A stretch of DNA of 64,000 nucleotides, from positions 1-64,000 of the forward strand of contig JBIOJM010000012.1 of assembly GCA_044450785.1 (NCBI GenBank), given 5' to 3'. Shown one piece after another: positions 17,488 through 26,226 of this stretch. Under the pieces are notes generated by a model. That model searched no databases. It saw only the letters and a list, made by a program, of their open reading frames with translations, and was not told where the DNA came from. How positions within the stretch are numbered: the stretch's first letter is position 1; the number at the start of each line of letters is the position of its first letter. Both the position numbers and the translations under genes were made by a program. This DNA comes from JBIOJM01 sp044450785 (GTDB taxonomy: Bacteria; Planctomycetota; Planctomycetia; Isosphaerales; Isosphaeraceae).

Positions 17488-19821
17488 TCACTTGGGCGCC
17501 GGGATCGGCTTCCAGTCGAGCTTCCTGTAGTCGGGTGCGAATTCAGTGATCTCGATGGCCTGGTTGGCTGCGATGTCGCGGAAGACCTGAGTCGTCCCGC
17601 TGGCCGGCCAGTGAATCTCCATGAGGGCGACCTTGTCGGCCTTGGCCAGGCCGATGGTTTGCTGGAGCGGGTTGCACCCCCAACTGCTGCCCTGGGAAAT
17701 GTGCCGGTGGATGGTCAGCGGCTGCTCACCGGCGGTGACGACCTTGATGCGGGCGCCCAAGGCCGCGCGGTTGGACTTCTTGCCGATGAGCTTCACCGTC
17801 AGCCAGTGGTTCCCCTGGCCGGGGTTCTGGAACAGCATATTGTGGTAGGAGTCGCTGACGACGGCCCCACCCATCTGGATGAAAAAATCGACGTCGCCGT
17901 CGCGGTCCAAGTCGCCACAAGAGACGCTGTGTCCCTTCTGGAGGTGTCCCGTGCCCGTGGACGCGCTGATATCGGCGAACCGCCGGCCGGCGACATTCTT
18001 GAACATGCGGTTGGGGACCAGGACGCTCAGGTCGGTGGCGCCCGTGCCCAGGTAGAAATCCAGGAAGCCGTCGTTGTCGAAGTCGGCGAAATTGCTGCCC
18101 ATGGTGGAGAAGACCATGTCCAGGCCGGCCTCCTTGGTCTTGTTCTCGAATCGCTTGCCCTGCACGTTGTGCCAGAGCCGATTCGATAATCGGCTGTGGG
18201 GCTGGCCGATCATGCCCCTGATCACATCCCCGAGCTCCTTGTCGTAGCAGGTGGCGAAGATGTCGAGCCAGCCGTCATTGTCGTAGTCCCAGGCCCAGCA
18301 CGAGAACCCACTCGTGGGGCCGTCGATGCCCATGGACGCGGTCACGTTGGTGAAGGTACCGTTGCGGTTGTTGTGATAGAGCCGGGCGTCGCCGCTTCTG
18401 TTGTCGACGAACAGGTCCGGATAGTCATCGTTGTCGTAGTCGATCCATTCGGCGCCCTTGCAGTAGAGGTTCGGGTCCTGCCACAGCCCGGCCGCCTCGG
18501 TGACGTTTTCGAACGTGCCGTCGCCCCGGTTTCGACACAGGCGGATCGACTGCTTTTCGCAGGTGAGGAAAACGTCGATCCAGCCGTCGTTGTCGTAGTC
18601 GGCCCAGCGCGAGATGTGGACGTTCAAGGGCCCGAGCAGCCCCGCCTGTTCCGTGACGTCGGTGAAGGTGCCGTTGCCGTTGTTCCGGAGCAAGGACTGA
18701 CGCATCGGTACCAGAAACCAGGCCCCCCGCGCGATGTACATATCCATCAGGCCGTCATTGTTGTAGTCGGTCGGAATGACGGTCTGACCTCCCAGTTGAT
18801 TGATCAGACCGGCCTGCTTGGCGCGGTCCTCGAAGGTGCCGTCGCCCTTGTTGCGCCAGAAGCCCATGGGCACGCCGGGATCGTAGTTGGTGATGGCGAG
18901 ATCGAGCAGGCCGTCGTTGTCGAAATCTTCCAGGACCCCGCCGCCGGACATGCCGAACCGGTCGACCCCCGCCTCGTGGGCGATGTCGCGGAACCTGCCG
19001 ATGTCGAACTCGGACTTGGTCCAACGGTCGATCGAAATCAGATACCTGGGATCGACTTTGTGCGGGTATTCGCCCAGGGTCATATGGGCCAGGTTCAAGA
19101 GCCAACGGATCCCGAAGTCGTCGGGGAACTGCGCGAGATACTCGGTGAAATGGCGGATCGCCAGCCGGGAGCCGGTTGGGATGGTATGGACGGCGGCAGG
19201 CGAGATGGGGAGGATGCACGAGCTCTCTCCCCGGCACATGACACAGTTTTGGGTCTCGCCGGTCCGCATCGCGGTCATCCCCTGGAGGAAGATGACGGTA
19301 TAGAGACCGAGCTCGGCCAGCCTGTCCTGCTGCTCGACCCAGGACCGCGTCTGCTCCAGGAGCTCGTAGGCACTCTTGGTATCCCCTTTCATATTGAAAA
19401 TGTTGACTTTAGACACGAGCGTCAGAAGCCGGTGCGAATCGCACTTCCCGGGGGGAGGCATGGCTGTGTCCAGCTCCGCCATCATTCGCGGGACGACCGA
19501 CTGCCAGTTGTCCCGGATCTGTTCGAGCGTGGCATCGGGCGGCCAGCGCAGATGAGTCGAGGCCTGGACGGCACCGCTGGTGTCCACGTCGAACCGCGGC
19601 TGATACTTGAGCGGCTTTCGCGTCGTCGAGGGGGGAATGACAAGATCCTGAGCGCCCGCCGCAGGACGAGCGACCACGACGCGGGCGGCTCCCGGAGGTT
19701 GGGCGAGACCGGGGCGGGGAAAACTCGTAAACGGGATGACGGCGAGCGCCGCGACCAAGATCAGGCCAGCCACCACGGTGATGACGAGACCGCGCGAGGA
19801 CCGATCGTTTGCGTGTTCCAT
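17488..19821 (-). CDS. CRTAC1-type VCBS/ASPIC-UnbV protein, copy B of a tandem pair
   Basis: 777 aa from ATG 19821 (MEHANDRSSRGL); the longer open frame to 20121 lacks support and crosses the leader element. A single N-terminal hydrophobic segment (VITVVAGLILVAALAVIPF) exports or anchors it; there is no clear lipobox, unlike copy A. The TPR-like region carries NCVMCRGESSC, identical to copy A. Multiple VCBS repeats (DFDNDGLLDL, DYDNDGWIDV, DFDNDGFLDF) and an ASPIC/UnbV end (NRAALGARIKV, WPASGTTQVF) follow. Identical length and near-identical blocks (for example PNRMFKNVAGRRFA) show a tandem duplication. Function unknown; expected in the periplasm or at the surface. Confidence 0.85.
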   Translation of the reverse strand: MEHANDRSSRGLVITVVAGLILVAALAVIPFTSFPRPGLAQPPGAARVVVARPAAGAQDLVIPPSTTRKPLKYQPRFDVDTSGAVQASTHLRWPPDATLEQIRDNWQSVVPRMMAELDTAMPPPGKCDSHRLLTLVSKVNIFNMKGDTKSAYELLEQTRSWVEQQDRLAELGLYTVIFLQGMTAMRTGETQNCVMCRGESSCILPISPAAVHTIPTGSRLAIRHFTEYLAQFPDDFGIRWLLNLAHMTLGEYPHKVDPRYLISIDRWTKSEFDIGRFRDIAHEAGVDRFGMSGGGVLEDFDNDGLLDLAITNYDPGVPMGFWRNKGDGTFEDRAKQAGLINQLGGQTVIPTDYNNDGLMDMYIARGAWFLVPMRQSLLRNNGNGTFTDVTEQAGLLGPLNVHISRWADYDNDGWIDVFLTCEKQSIRLCRNRGDGTFENVTEAAGLWQDPNLYCKGAEWIDYDNDDYPDLFVDNRSGDARLYHNNRNGTFTNVTASMGIDGPTSGFSCWAWDYDNDGWLDIFATCYDKELGDVIRGMIGQPHSRLSNRLWHNVQGKRFENKTKEAGLDMVFSTMGSNFADFDNDGFLDFYLGTGATDLSVLVPNRMFKNVAGRRFADISASTGTGHLQKGHSVSCGDLDRDGDVDFFIQMGGAVVSDSYHNMLFQNPGQGNHWLTVKLIGKKSNRAALGARIKVVTAGEQPLTIHRHISQGSSWGCNPLQQTIGLAKADKVALMEIHWPASGTTQVFRDIAANQAIEITEFAPDYRKLDWKPIPAPK

Positions 19822-19885
19822 GGGTTGTCTCAGAACGGGTTGGTGTCCGGAATAACCGGGATGAGATTCATAAACAAAGGGACAC

Positions 19886-19945
19886 GCCCCTCGGGAGATG
19901 AGGGGCAACATTGTCATTCTCTCAGGTTGAGACAGGAGCAACAAG
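19886..19945 (-). promoter_or_regulatory. Conserved leader of copy B: promoter-like dyad plus hairpin
   Basis: Block 19945-19915 matches the copy A block and contains the dyad TCTCA-ACC-TGAGA. The hairpin here is GCCCCTC (19886-19892) with GAGGGGC (19900-19906), a 7-nt loop; its stem differs in sequence from copy A while the pairing is kept. The remaining gap to the divergent gene at 20136 shows nothing else clear. Confidence 0.45.
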
Positions 19946-20135
19946 GAGATCGCTTCTTGACCCGTCTGATTGATTCGGGGTGACCACCATCCTAGCGACT
20001 TGATCGTTCGAACAATCAGCAGGGAATCGACCTTTGGAACGGGATCGGTTAGCTTGACTGAACGCGGTCGGTGTTCGGATTTCGGAAGCTCCATGATGAT
20101 CTTGACGGAGGCCCCGGGCAAGAGGGACGGTGGGC

Positions 20136-21779
20136 ATGCAGCGATTCACGACTGGTTTCCCAGGCGGGTGGAAAGGATGCGCGAGCGGCCTGGCGTTCGT
20201 CGTCGTGTCGTGCGCGCTCTTCCTCCACGTCGACCGGCACGGGGATGTCGAGGCCTCCTGTTTCCTCGACGACCCTGTGCCGCCCCTGGTCCCGTTCCCG
20301 ATTCGGATCAAGGGGGGAGTCTACATCCTCGGGTCCCTGGAGCCGTCGACGGCTTACGCGGTCGAGACGTCCGAGGGAGTCGTGCTTGTCGACTCGGGGC
20401 TGCGAAGCGACGCGAGCCTCCTCAAGTCGCAGATTGCGAGCCTGGGCTTGGATTGGCGGCATGTCCGCGCCATCTTGCTCACCCACGCCCACGGGGACCA
20501 TACCGGGGGAGCCGAGCGCCTGCGGGCGGAGACGGGGGCGAAAGTCTACGCCGGGGAAGGCGACGCGGGGGTCATCAGGGCAGGCGGACCTCGCGAGGCG
20601 ATTTTCAGCGCCTTCTCCTTGCCCGAAGGCGAGCTTCACCCGACCACGATCGACGTCGCGCTCAAAGGCGGTGAGTCGATCGCCTTCGGCGACGTGCGCT
20701 TCCGCGCCCTGGCAACGCCGGGCCATACCCCAGGGAGCATCTGTTATCTGATGGAGCGAGGGGACCTGCGCGCGCTGTTCGCCGGCGATGTCATCTCGAT
20801 GCTCGTTGGTGAAGAGAAATCCCACGTGCGCATCTGGAAACCGCTGGGGACTTATTCCGCCTATCTGCCTCCTCGATACCGTGGCGACGCCAAGGCCTAC
20901 CTCGCGTCTCTTCGCAAACTCCGGGCGCTTCCGATGCCGGACCTCGTGCTGCCCGGCCATCCCCGCGGCGACCCGACACCTCAGGAGCCTCGGCTGTCGC
21001 AACAACGCTGGGAGTCGATTCTCGACCAGGGCATTGCCGAGATGGCAAGGCTCGTGGCTCGATATGAGGCTGACGGCGCGGATTTCTTGGATGGCGAGCC
21101 GAAGCTGCTCTTGCCGGGCCTGTATTACCTGGGAGATTTCCAAGGTGAAGCAGTCTACGGGCTCTTCGCCGCGTCGAAATTCTTCCTGGTCGCCGCCCCG
21201 GGTGGGCCGGGCCTGCTTTCTTTCGTCAAGGGCCGTCTCCAGCAACTTGGGCAGAAGCCCGCGGAGCCGGCCGCGGTCTTGTTGACTTCGTGCGAGGCAA
21301 CAATCGCGGCCGGACTCAAGGACCTGGTTCAAGGATGCCATCCGGAGGTCGTTGTCTCCCGCGAGGGCCTCGAGAAAGTCAAGGAATGGTGTCCGCCGGG
21401 GACCGTCATCCTTTCAGCCGAAGGATTGCCTGGTCGAGGTTGGTTCGAGGTCATGCCGATGCCGCTCCACGGGCGAGGAACGGCATCGATCGCCTACCGG
21501 GTGCGATGGGCCGGGAAGACCATCCTCTTTTCCGGGCGTATTCCGATCAACGGCAAGCCGCTGACGGAGGCCGCGCTGTTCTCGGACATCTCGAAATCGA
21601 GGGAGGCCACGCTGGACTACCTGGTCACCGTATACCGGCTCGGCGAACCCAAACCTGACCTATGGCTGCCCGCGGTCCCGGTGGACGGGCAGAACGCCAA
21701 TCTCTACGACAATGAGTGGCAGGACATCCTCGCCTACAACTATCGAGTCGGCTACCACAGCCTGACGGGGAAACGATGA
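20136..21779 (+). CDS. Exported metallo-beta-lactamase-fold hydrolase
   Basis: 547 aa from ATG 20136. The N-terminal hydrophobic stretch (GLAFVVVSCALFLHV) suggests export. The MBL domain shows GVVLVDSGL, the metal motif THAHGDHTGG (HxHxDH, about residues 115-122), TPGHTPGSICYL and LFAGDVIS. After about residue 300 comes a second region that ends with an MBL-like half (VLLTSCEATIAAGL, RVRWAGKTILFSGRIP) without a full metal motif. MBL enzymes hydrolyse esters, amides or thioesters; the substrate is unknown. Its TGA overlaps the ATG of the VCBS gene, making it the first gene of a three-gene operon ending with a heptahaem cytochrome. Confidence 0.8.
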   Translation: MQRFTTGFPGGWKGCASGLAFVVVSCALFLHVDRHGDVEASCFLDDPVPPLVPFPIRIKGGVYILGSLEPSTAYAVETSEGVVLVDSGLRSDASLLKSQIASLGLDWRHVRAILLTHAHGDHTGGAERLRAETGAKVYAGEGDAGVIRAGGPREAIFSAFSLPEGELHPTTIDVALKGGESIAFGDVRFRALATPGHTPGSICYLMERGDLRALFAGDVISMLVGEEKSHVRIWKPLGTYSAYLPPRYRGDAKAYLASLRKLRALPMPDLVLPGHPRGDPTPQEPRLSQQRWESILDQGIAEMARLVARYEADGADFLDGEPKLLLPGLYYLGDFQGEAVYGLFAASKFFLVAAPGGPGLLSFVKGRLQQLGQKPAEPAAVLLTSCEATIAAGLKDLVQGCHPEVVVSREGLEKVKEWCPPGTVILSAEGLPGRGWFEVMPMPLHGRGTASIAYRVRWAGKTILFSGRIPINGKPLTEAALFSDISKSREATLDYLVTVYRLGEPKPDLWLPAVPVDGQNANLYDNEWQDILAYNYRVGYHSLTGKR

Positions 21780-24100
21780 CCTTGCGAGCTCGGATCAGCC
21801 ACGTGCTTCTTTGGAGTTTCTGTCTGGCGCTCGCCGGTGCAGTGATATCACTGGTGAACATGGCCAGCATCGACGATGAGGAGGCTCGGCGGCCCCTGCC
21901 GGCCATCTTGAAGCCGCGTGATCCCGGCGCGATCCTTGACCAAGATCCGATTGAGGATGGTGGCTTCGGCATCGCCAGCCAGTTCACGGCTCCAATTCAC
22001 GACCCCAGCTCGCTAATCGAGCTTCGGCAAGCGATCGACGTGAGGGGCCGCCTCGGGCTCGCGGTGTTGCAGGCGGAGTCCGAACAGACAAGAGTCCGGT
22101 TCAGAGCGCCCAAGGAGGAGGTTGCCGCGGCGGCACAGCTCCTGCATCAGATCGGTTTGCTCAACCTCTACGAGGGCCGGTATACCGAGGCCGCCGCCTC
22201 CTTTCAAAAAGCCCTGGAGCTCGGCCGCCCAAGTGACATCCCCGATCGAGACCGGGCTCGACGGTTGGCTCTACTCGGGATCGTCGCGCTCCGCCGGGGC
22301 GAGGTGGACAATGGCCTCCAGAGTCTGGGCGCGTCCCATGGCATCTTCCCGATCGGGCGCGAGGCGGTCGACAGAGAGCAGTCGGGATCACGCGAAGCCG
22401 CCAAGCGGTTCACGGCCTACCTGGAGGACTGGCCCGAAGACCTCCGGGTCCGCTGGATGCTGAACATCGCCTACATGAGGCTGGGGGAGTATCCCGCCAA
22501 GGTCCCAGTCGCGTACTTGATCCCGCTCGACACGTTCCAATCAACCCGCGATGTGGGCCGGTTCGAAAACGTGGCGCCGCGAGTCGGTTTGACCTCGAGG
22601 GGCCCGAATCAGGCAGGCGGGAGCGTGTTCGATGATTTCAACGGCGACGGGCTGCCCGACCTGTTCACAACCTCGCTCGATGTCGACCGGGGGGCCGCTC
22701 TCTTCATCAACCGCGGCGATCTAACGTTCGTCGATCGCTCGGCCCAGGCGGGCCTCGGCGATCAGGTCTACGCCCTGAACCTCGCCCATGCCGACTTCGA
22801 CAACGACGGCGACCTGGACGTCGTGCTGCTGCGCGGGGCCGGTGAGGGCCCGCTCCGACTCTCGCTGCTCTCGAACAACGGGGCCGGGAGGTTCGAGGAT
22901 GTGACGATCGCCGCCGGACTGGGCGAACCGATCGCCACCGGTGCGGCCGCGTGGGGCGATTACGACAACGACGGCTGGGTCGATCTGTTTGTCTGCGGCG
23001 AATACCGGCCTCGCTCGGTCGATCCTCGTACCGGTCATCCGGACGCTCGCAACCGTTGCCGGCTGTATCACAACCGGCGCGACGGCACGTTTCGCGACGT
23101 CGCCGTGGTCGCGGGGGTCGTCAACGAGAAGTGTGCCAAGGGAGCGGCGTGGGGCGACTACGACGATGACGGCCGGCTCGACCTCTACGTCTCGAATGCC
23201 GACGGGACGGGACGGCTTTACCATAACGAGGGGGATGGCACTTTCCGCGACGTCGCCCCAACGCTCGATGTGACCGGCCCTGAAACCGGCCACGCCTGCT
23301 GGTTCTGGGACTACGACAACGACGGCCGGCTCGACCTTTTCGTCAATGACAATCAGACTCGCCTGTTCCAGACCGTGGCGATTGCCCTCCGCCTTCCGGT
23401 CGAGACGGCAAGCCATCCCCGGCTCTACCGCAACCTGGGAGCCGAGGGTTTCCGCGACGTGAGCCATGAGGCCGGCCTCGACCGGCCTACTCCGTCTCTG
23501 GGCTGCAACTTCGGCGATATCGACAATGACGGTTACCTCGACATCTACATCGGGACGGGCTGGCGGGCCTACTCGGGCCTGTTCCCCAACCGAATGCTCA
23601 AGAATGTGGAAGGCCGCCGGTTCGAGGACGTGACGATGTCGTCCGGCACCGGCCATCTCCAAAATGGGCAGGGCGTCTCATTCGCCGACTGGGATTGCGA
23701 CGGCGACCTCGATCTGTTCGTCCAAACGGGGGGCGCGGTTCCGGGCGATCGGTCGTGGAACCTTCTCTTTCGCAACCCGGGCCAGGGCAGCCACTGGTTG
23801 AAGGTCCGGCTGGTCGGCAGTCGGACCAACCGTGCTGCCCTGGGTGCCAGGATCCGGATCGACATCGACTCGAAGGATGGCCGGAAACGTTCGATCTTTC
23901 GCACCGTGGGCAACAACTCCAGCTTCGGCGGCAACAGCCTTGTCCAGTCGATCGGCCTGCTCGACGCCTCGCGCGTGGCCGGGCTCACGGTCACCTGGCC
24001 GACGAGCCGGACGACCCAGACGTTCCGCGACCTTGACGCTGACCAAGCAATCGAGATCACCGAGGGAGCGGTCTCCTATCAAAAAAGGAAAGGCGAATGA
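21776..24100 (+). CDS. CRTAC1-type VCBS/ASPIC-UnbV protein
   Basis: 774 aa. ATG 21776 overlaps the MBL stop (ATGA). The signal-anchor ISHVLLWSFCLALAGAVISLV is followed by a TPR-like region (YEGRYTEAAASFQKALEL). The place where paralogues have CxxCx5C reads NGLQSLGASHGIFPI, with no cysteines. VCBS repeats (DFNGDGLPDL, DYDNDGWVDL, DYDDDGRLDL) occupy about residues 280-640. The C-terminal ASPIC/UnbV part has NRAALGARIRI and NNSSFGGNSLVQSIGL, the latter identical to the protein at 37519. Envelope location is inferred. It overlaps the downstream cytochrome gene by 4 bp, so the three genes are tightly coupled. Confidence 0.85.
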   Translation: MTLRARISHVLLWSFCLALAGAVISLVNMASIDDEEARRPLPAILKPRDPGAILDQDPIEDGGFGIASQFTAPIHDPSSLIELRQAIDVRGRLGLAVLQAESEQTRVRFRAPKEEVAAAAQLLHQIGLLNLYEGRYTEAAASFQKALELGRPSDIPDRDRARRLALLGIVALRRGEVDNGLQSLGASHGIFPIGREAVDREQSGSREAAKRFTAYLEDWPEDLRVRWMLNIAYMRLGEYPAKVPVAYLIPLDTFQSTRDVGRFENVAPRVGLTSRGPNQAGGSVFDDFNGDGLPDLFTTSLDVDRGAALFINRGDLTFVDRSAQAGLGDQVYALNLAHADFDNDGDLDVVLLRGAGEGPLRLSLLSNNGAGRFEDVTIAAGLGEPIATGAAAWGDYDNDGWVDLFVCGEYRPRSVDPRTGHPDARNRCRLYHNRRDGTFRDVAVVAGVVNEKCAKGAAWGDYDDDGRLDLYVSNADGTGRLYHNEGDGTFRDVAPTLDVTGPETGHACWFWDYDNDGRLDLFVNDNQTRLFQTVAIALRLPVETASHPRLYRNLGAEGFRDVSHEAGLDRPTPSLGCNFGDIDNDGYLDIYIGTGWRAYSGLFPNRMLKNVEGRRFEDVTMSSGTGHLQNGQGVSFADWDCDGDLDLFVQTGGAVPGDRSWNLLFRNPGQGSHWLKVRLVGSRTNRAALGARIRIDIDSKDGRKRSIFRTVGNNSSFGGNSLVQSIGLLDASRVAGLTVTWPTSRTTQTFRDLDADQAIEITEGAVSYQKRKGE

Positions 24101-26001
24101 CGGCTTCCAGTCGGGCTCGAGCGCGACTCTGGGTCCTGGGTGGAGTTGTCCTCCTGTTCTCGACCGGAGGCGGGACCTTGCTATGGCTGAGTGGGAGGCT
24201 GCCCTTCCAGGAACAGTCCCACGGCGGCTTCCCGGTCGCGAGCATTCGTTCAGCTGATGAGCCGGAAGCGCGACGCAGCCGGGCGCTGGCGTCGATCCGG
24301 GAAGCTCGGTTCGACGAAGCGTTTGAGTTCTTTCAAGGTCTTGATGAACGGCAATGGGAAGCCGGCGATTGCTTCACGCTGGGCTCGGCTTTGCTAAAGC
24401 GGGATCGAATGGTTTTGGGGTGGGCGGCACTCGAAGCGGCGAGGCGCATCGACCCCAAACATGAATCGACCGTCCAGGCCCTCGACGGACTGCAAAACAA
24501 GCAGGCCCTGGCCACGGGCCCTGAGCGGGTCAAGCATCAAGAGACTGCCAGCCGGGTCGAGCTTCTCCGCTCCGTTCCGGGCGGACCGCAACTGGGTATG
24601 CTGGTCCTCGGCCTCGCCCGATACGCGAATGATCCCGACCAAGAGGACGAGTTCCTCGATCGGATCTGGGTCCGCGACGGCGCTCTCCTCCGCGGTGTGA
24701 AGTCGACGCACGCCGCCATCAAGCTGGGCGCGCGGCTCCTGCTGGAGACCGGGCGGGCGAGCGAGGCCCGTGCCTTGCTCGAATTCCTGGTGCCCGCGCC
24801 CAAGGGCGACTCCGAGTCGACCTCCGCTTCGGCCGCCGTCTCGCACGATCGCGAGGCCGCATGGCTGCTGAGCCGGGCCGCGCTGCAACTCGACCAGGAC
24901 GAGACGGCCGACGCGATGCTCGCGCTGGCCGGCGACTACGGAAAAGGCGCGACCGCTCTGCCGGAGCCCGCACCGTTCGTCGGTTCCAAGCGATGTGGTG
25001 CGTGTCACCGCACGATCTACAACCAGCAGCAGCGGACGAGTCGTCACGCGTCGACGCTCCGACTCGGATCGGGCTTGAAGGACGTCCCTCTCCCCGCGCA
25101 TCCCGTTCCCGACCCCGTGATTCCGAGCATCAGCTTCAGCTTTTCGCGGAGGGGCGACGACCACATCGAGCTAGAATCACGGGTTGAAGACCGGGTTATC
25201 CGGGCGATCGTCGAGTATGCCCTGGGATCGGGCCGCCACGGGATCACGATGCTCGCCAAGGATGAAGAAGGCATCGAGCGCGAGCTTCGGATCTCGTACT
25301 ACGGTGAAGGCCAAACCTGGGGAGAGACGAAGGGGGTCGAATCCTCGCCGCGCGACCTGGGCGATCAGATCGGCATCGGACTGGGGCGCAAGACCGTGCA
25401 TCATTGTCTCCACTGCCACACGACATGGTTCCGGTCGGTCGATCAGGGCCGATCGGGCCCGCGAGGTCCGGAAGCACAGGACCACGGCATCGGCTGCGAA
25501 CGGTGCCATGGTCCGGGGTTGAACCACGACAAGGCCGTCTCGTCGGGCTTCGCCGAGCTGGCCATCGCGCTGACGCCGGAGACCCCCTCCATCCAACGGT
25601 TGAAGTCCTGCACCCAGTGTCATGCATCAGACGGCGCAGTCGAGCCCAGCGATCCGGAATTCACCCGTGTTCAGGGGACGACGTTCTTGTTCAGCCGTTG
25701 TTTCACCGCCAGCAAGGACAGGTTCGGCTGCACGATCTGCCATGATCCACACCGCCCGGTCGATACCTCGATTCCCCACTATGAGGCGAAATGTCTGAGC
25801 TGTCACGCAGCGACCTTGCCCCGGCGCGATCCGGCGAGCTCACCAGGCGCGCGGGCGGAGAGGGTTCCTCAGACGGCGCGGAGCTGCCCGGTCAGCCCGG
25901 CCGAGAAATGCATCTCCTGCCACATGCCGAAGGTCGAGGATCCGTCGCGACGCTCGCGATTCACCGACCATCACATTCGCATTCATCGGGGGCCTGATTG
26001 A
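24097..26001 (+). CDS. Heptahaem cytochrome c with N-terminal TPR-like region
   Basis: 634 aa. ATG 24097 overlaps the previous stop. A signal-anchor (LWVLGGVVLLFSTGGGTLLWL) is followed by about 230 residues of helical TPR-like sequence (ALASIREARFDEAFEFFQGL). From residue 300 there are seven CxxCH haem-binding motifs: CGACH (300), CLHCH (437), CERCH, CTQCH, CTICH, CLSCH and CISCH (605). This resembles the cytochrome c554/NrfB-like multihaem class, acting in periplasmic or surface electron transfer. The fused TPR part is unusual for that class. The last gene of the MBL-VCBS-cytochrome operon; a REP array starts 44 bp beyond it. Confidence 0.85.
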   Translation: MTASSRARARLWVLGGVVLLFSTGGGTLLWLSGRLPFQEQSHGGFPVASIRSADEPEARRSRALASIREARFDEAFEFFQGLDERQWEAGDCFTLGSALLKRDRMVLGWAALEAARRIDPKHESTVQALDGLQNKQALATGPERVKHQETASRVELLRSVPGGPQLGMLVLGLARYANDPDQEDEFLDRIWVRDGALLRGVKSTHAAIKLGARLLLETGRASEARALLEFLVPAPKGDSESTSASAAVSHDREAAWLLSRAALQLDQDETADAMLALAGDYGKGATALPEPAPFVGSKRCGACHRTIYNQQQRTSRHASTLRLGSGLKDVPLPAHPVPDPVIPSISFSFSRRGDDHIELESRVEDRVIRAIVEYALGSGRHGITMLAKDEEGIERELRISYYGEGQTWGETKGVESSPRDLGDQIGIGLGRKTVHHCLHCHTTWFRSVDQGRSGPRGPEAQDHGIGCERCHGPGLNHDKAVSSGFAELAIALTPETPSIQRLKSCTQCHASDGAVEPSDPEFTRVQGTTFLFSRCFTASKDRFGCTICHDPHRPVDTSIPHYEAKCLSCHAATLPRRDPASSPGARAERVPQTARSCPVSPAEKCISCHMPKVEDPSRRSRFTDHHIRIHRGPD

Positions 26002-26044
26002 CCAGTGACGTCATACCCATTTGGTACGAGGATTGCGAAACGAC

Positions 26045-26209
26045 GTAGGGTGGGTCGATCGCCGCGTCCCGCGGCGTGAGGCCCACCGGAACTCGCCGTG
26101 TTGCGGCTCGACCCACCGGAACTCGCCGTGTTGCGGCTCGACCCACCGGAACTCGCCGTGTTGCGGCTCGACCCACCGGAACTCGCCGTGTTGCGGCTCG
26201 ACCCACCGG
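26045..26209. repeat. REP element followed by four tandem 30-bp units
   Basis: A REP-like palindrome starting GTAGGGTGGGTCGA (26045-26088, internal hairpin CGCCGC/GCGGCG) is followed by four exact head-to-tail 30-bp copies at 26090-26119, 26120-26149, 26150-26179 and 26180-26209. Each copy contains GGCTCGACCCACCGG, the complement of the REP head. The unit is 10 codons long, so it produces an artificial repeated peptide upstream of the transposase start. No spacers, so not CRISPR. Confidence 0.8.
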
Positions 26210-26226
26210 AACAAGGCTTCTTCTTT

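Noticed and set aside
18196..19983. A 595-codon plus-strand frame with repeated DVEPAVVVV-like peptides
   Set aside because: It is the antisense reading of VCBS repeats of the gene at 17488; the repeats arise from complementing GACAACGACGGC codons. The same explains similar frames at 15737, 22721 and 45515.
26090..26209. Possible CRISPR array
   Set aside because: The 30-bp units are directly abutting with no spacers, and there are no cas genes; it is a tandem REP array.
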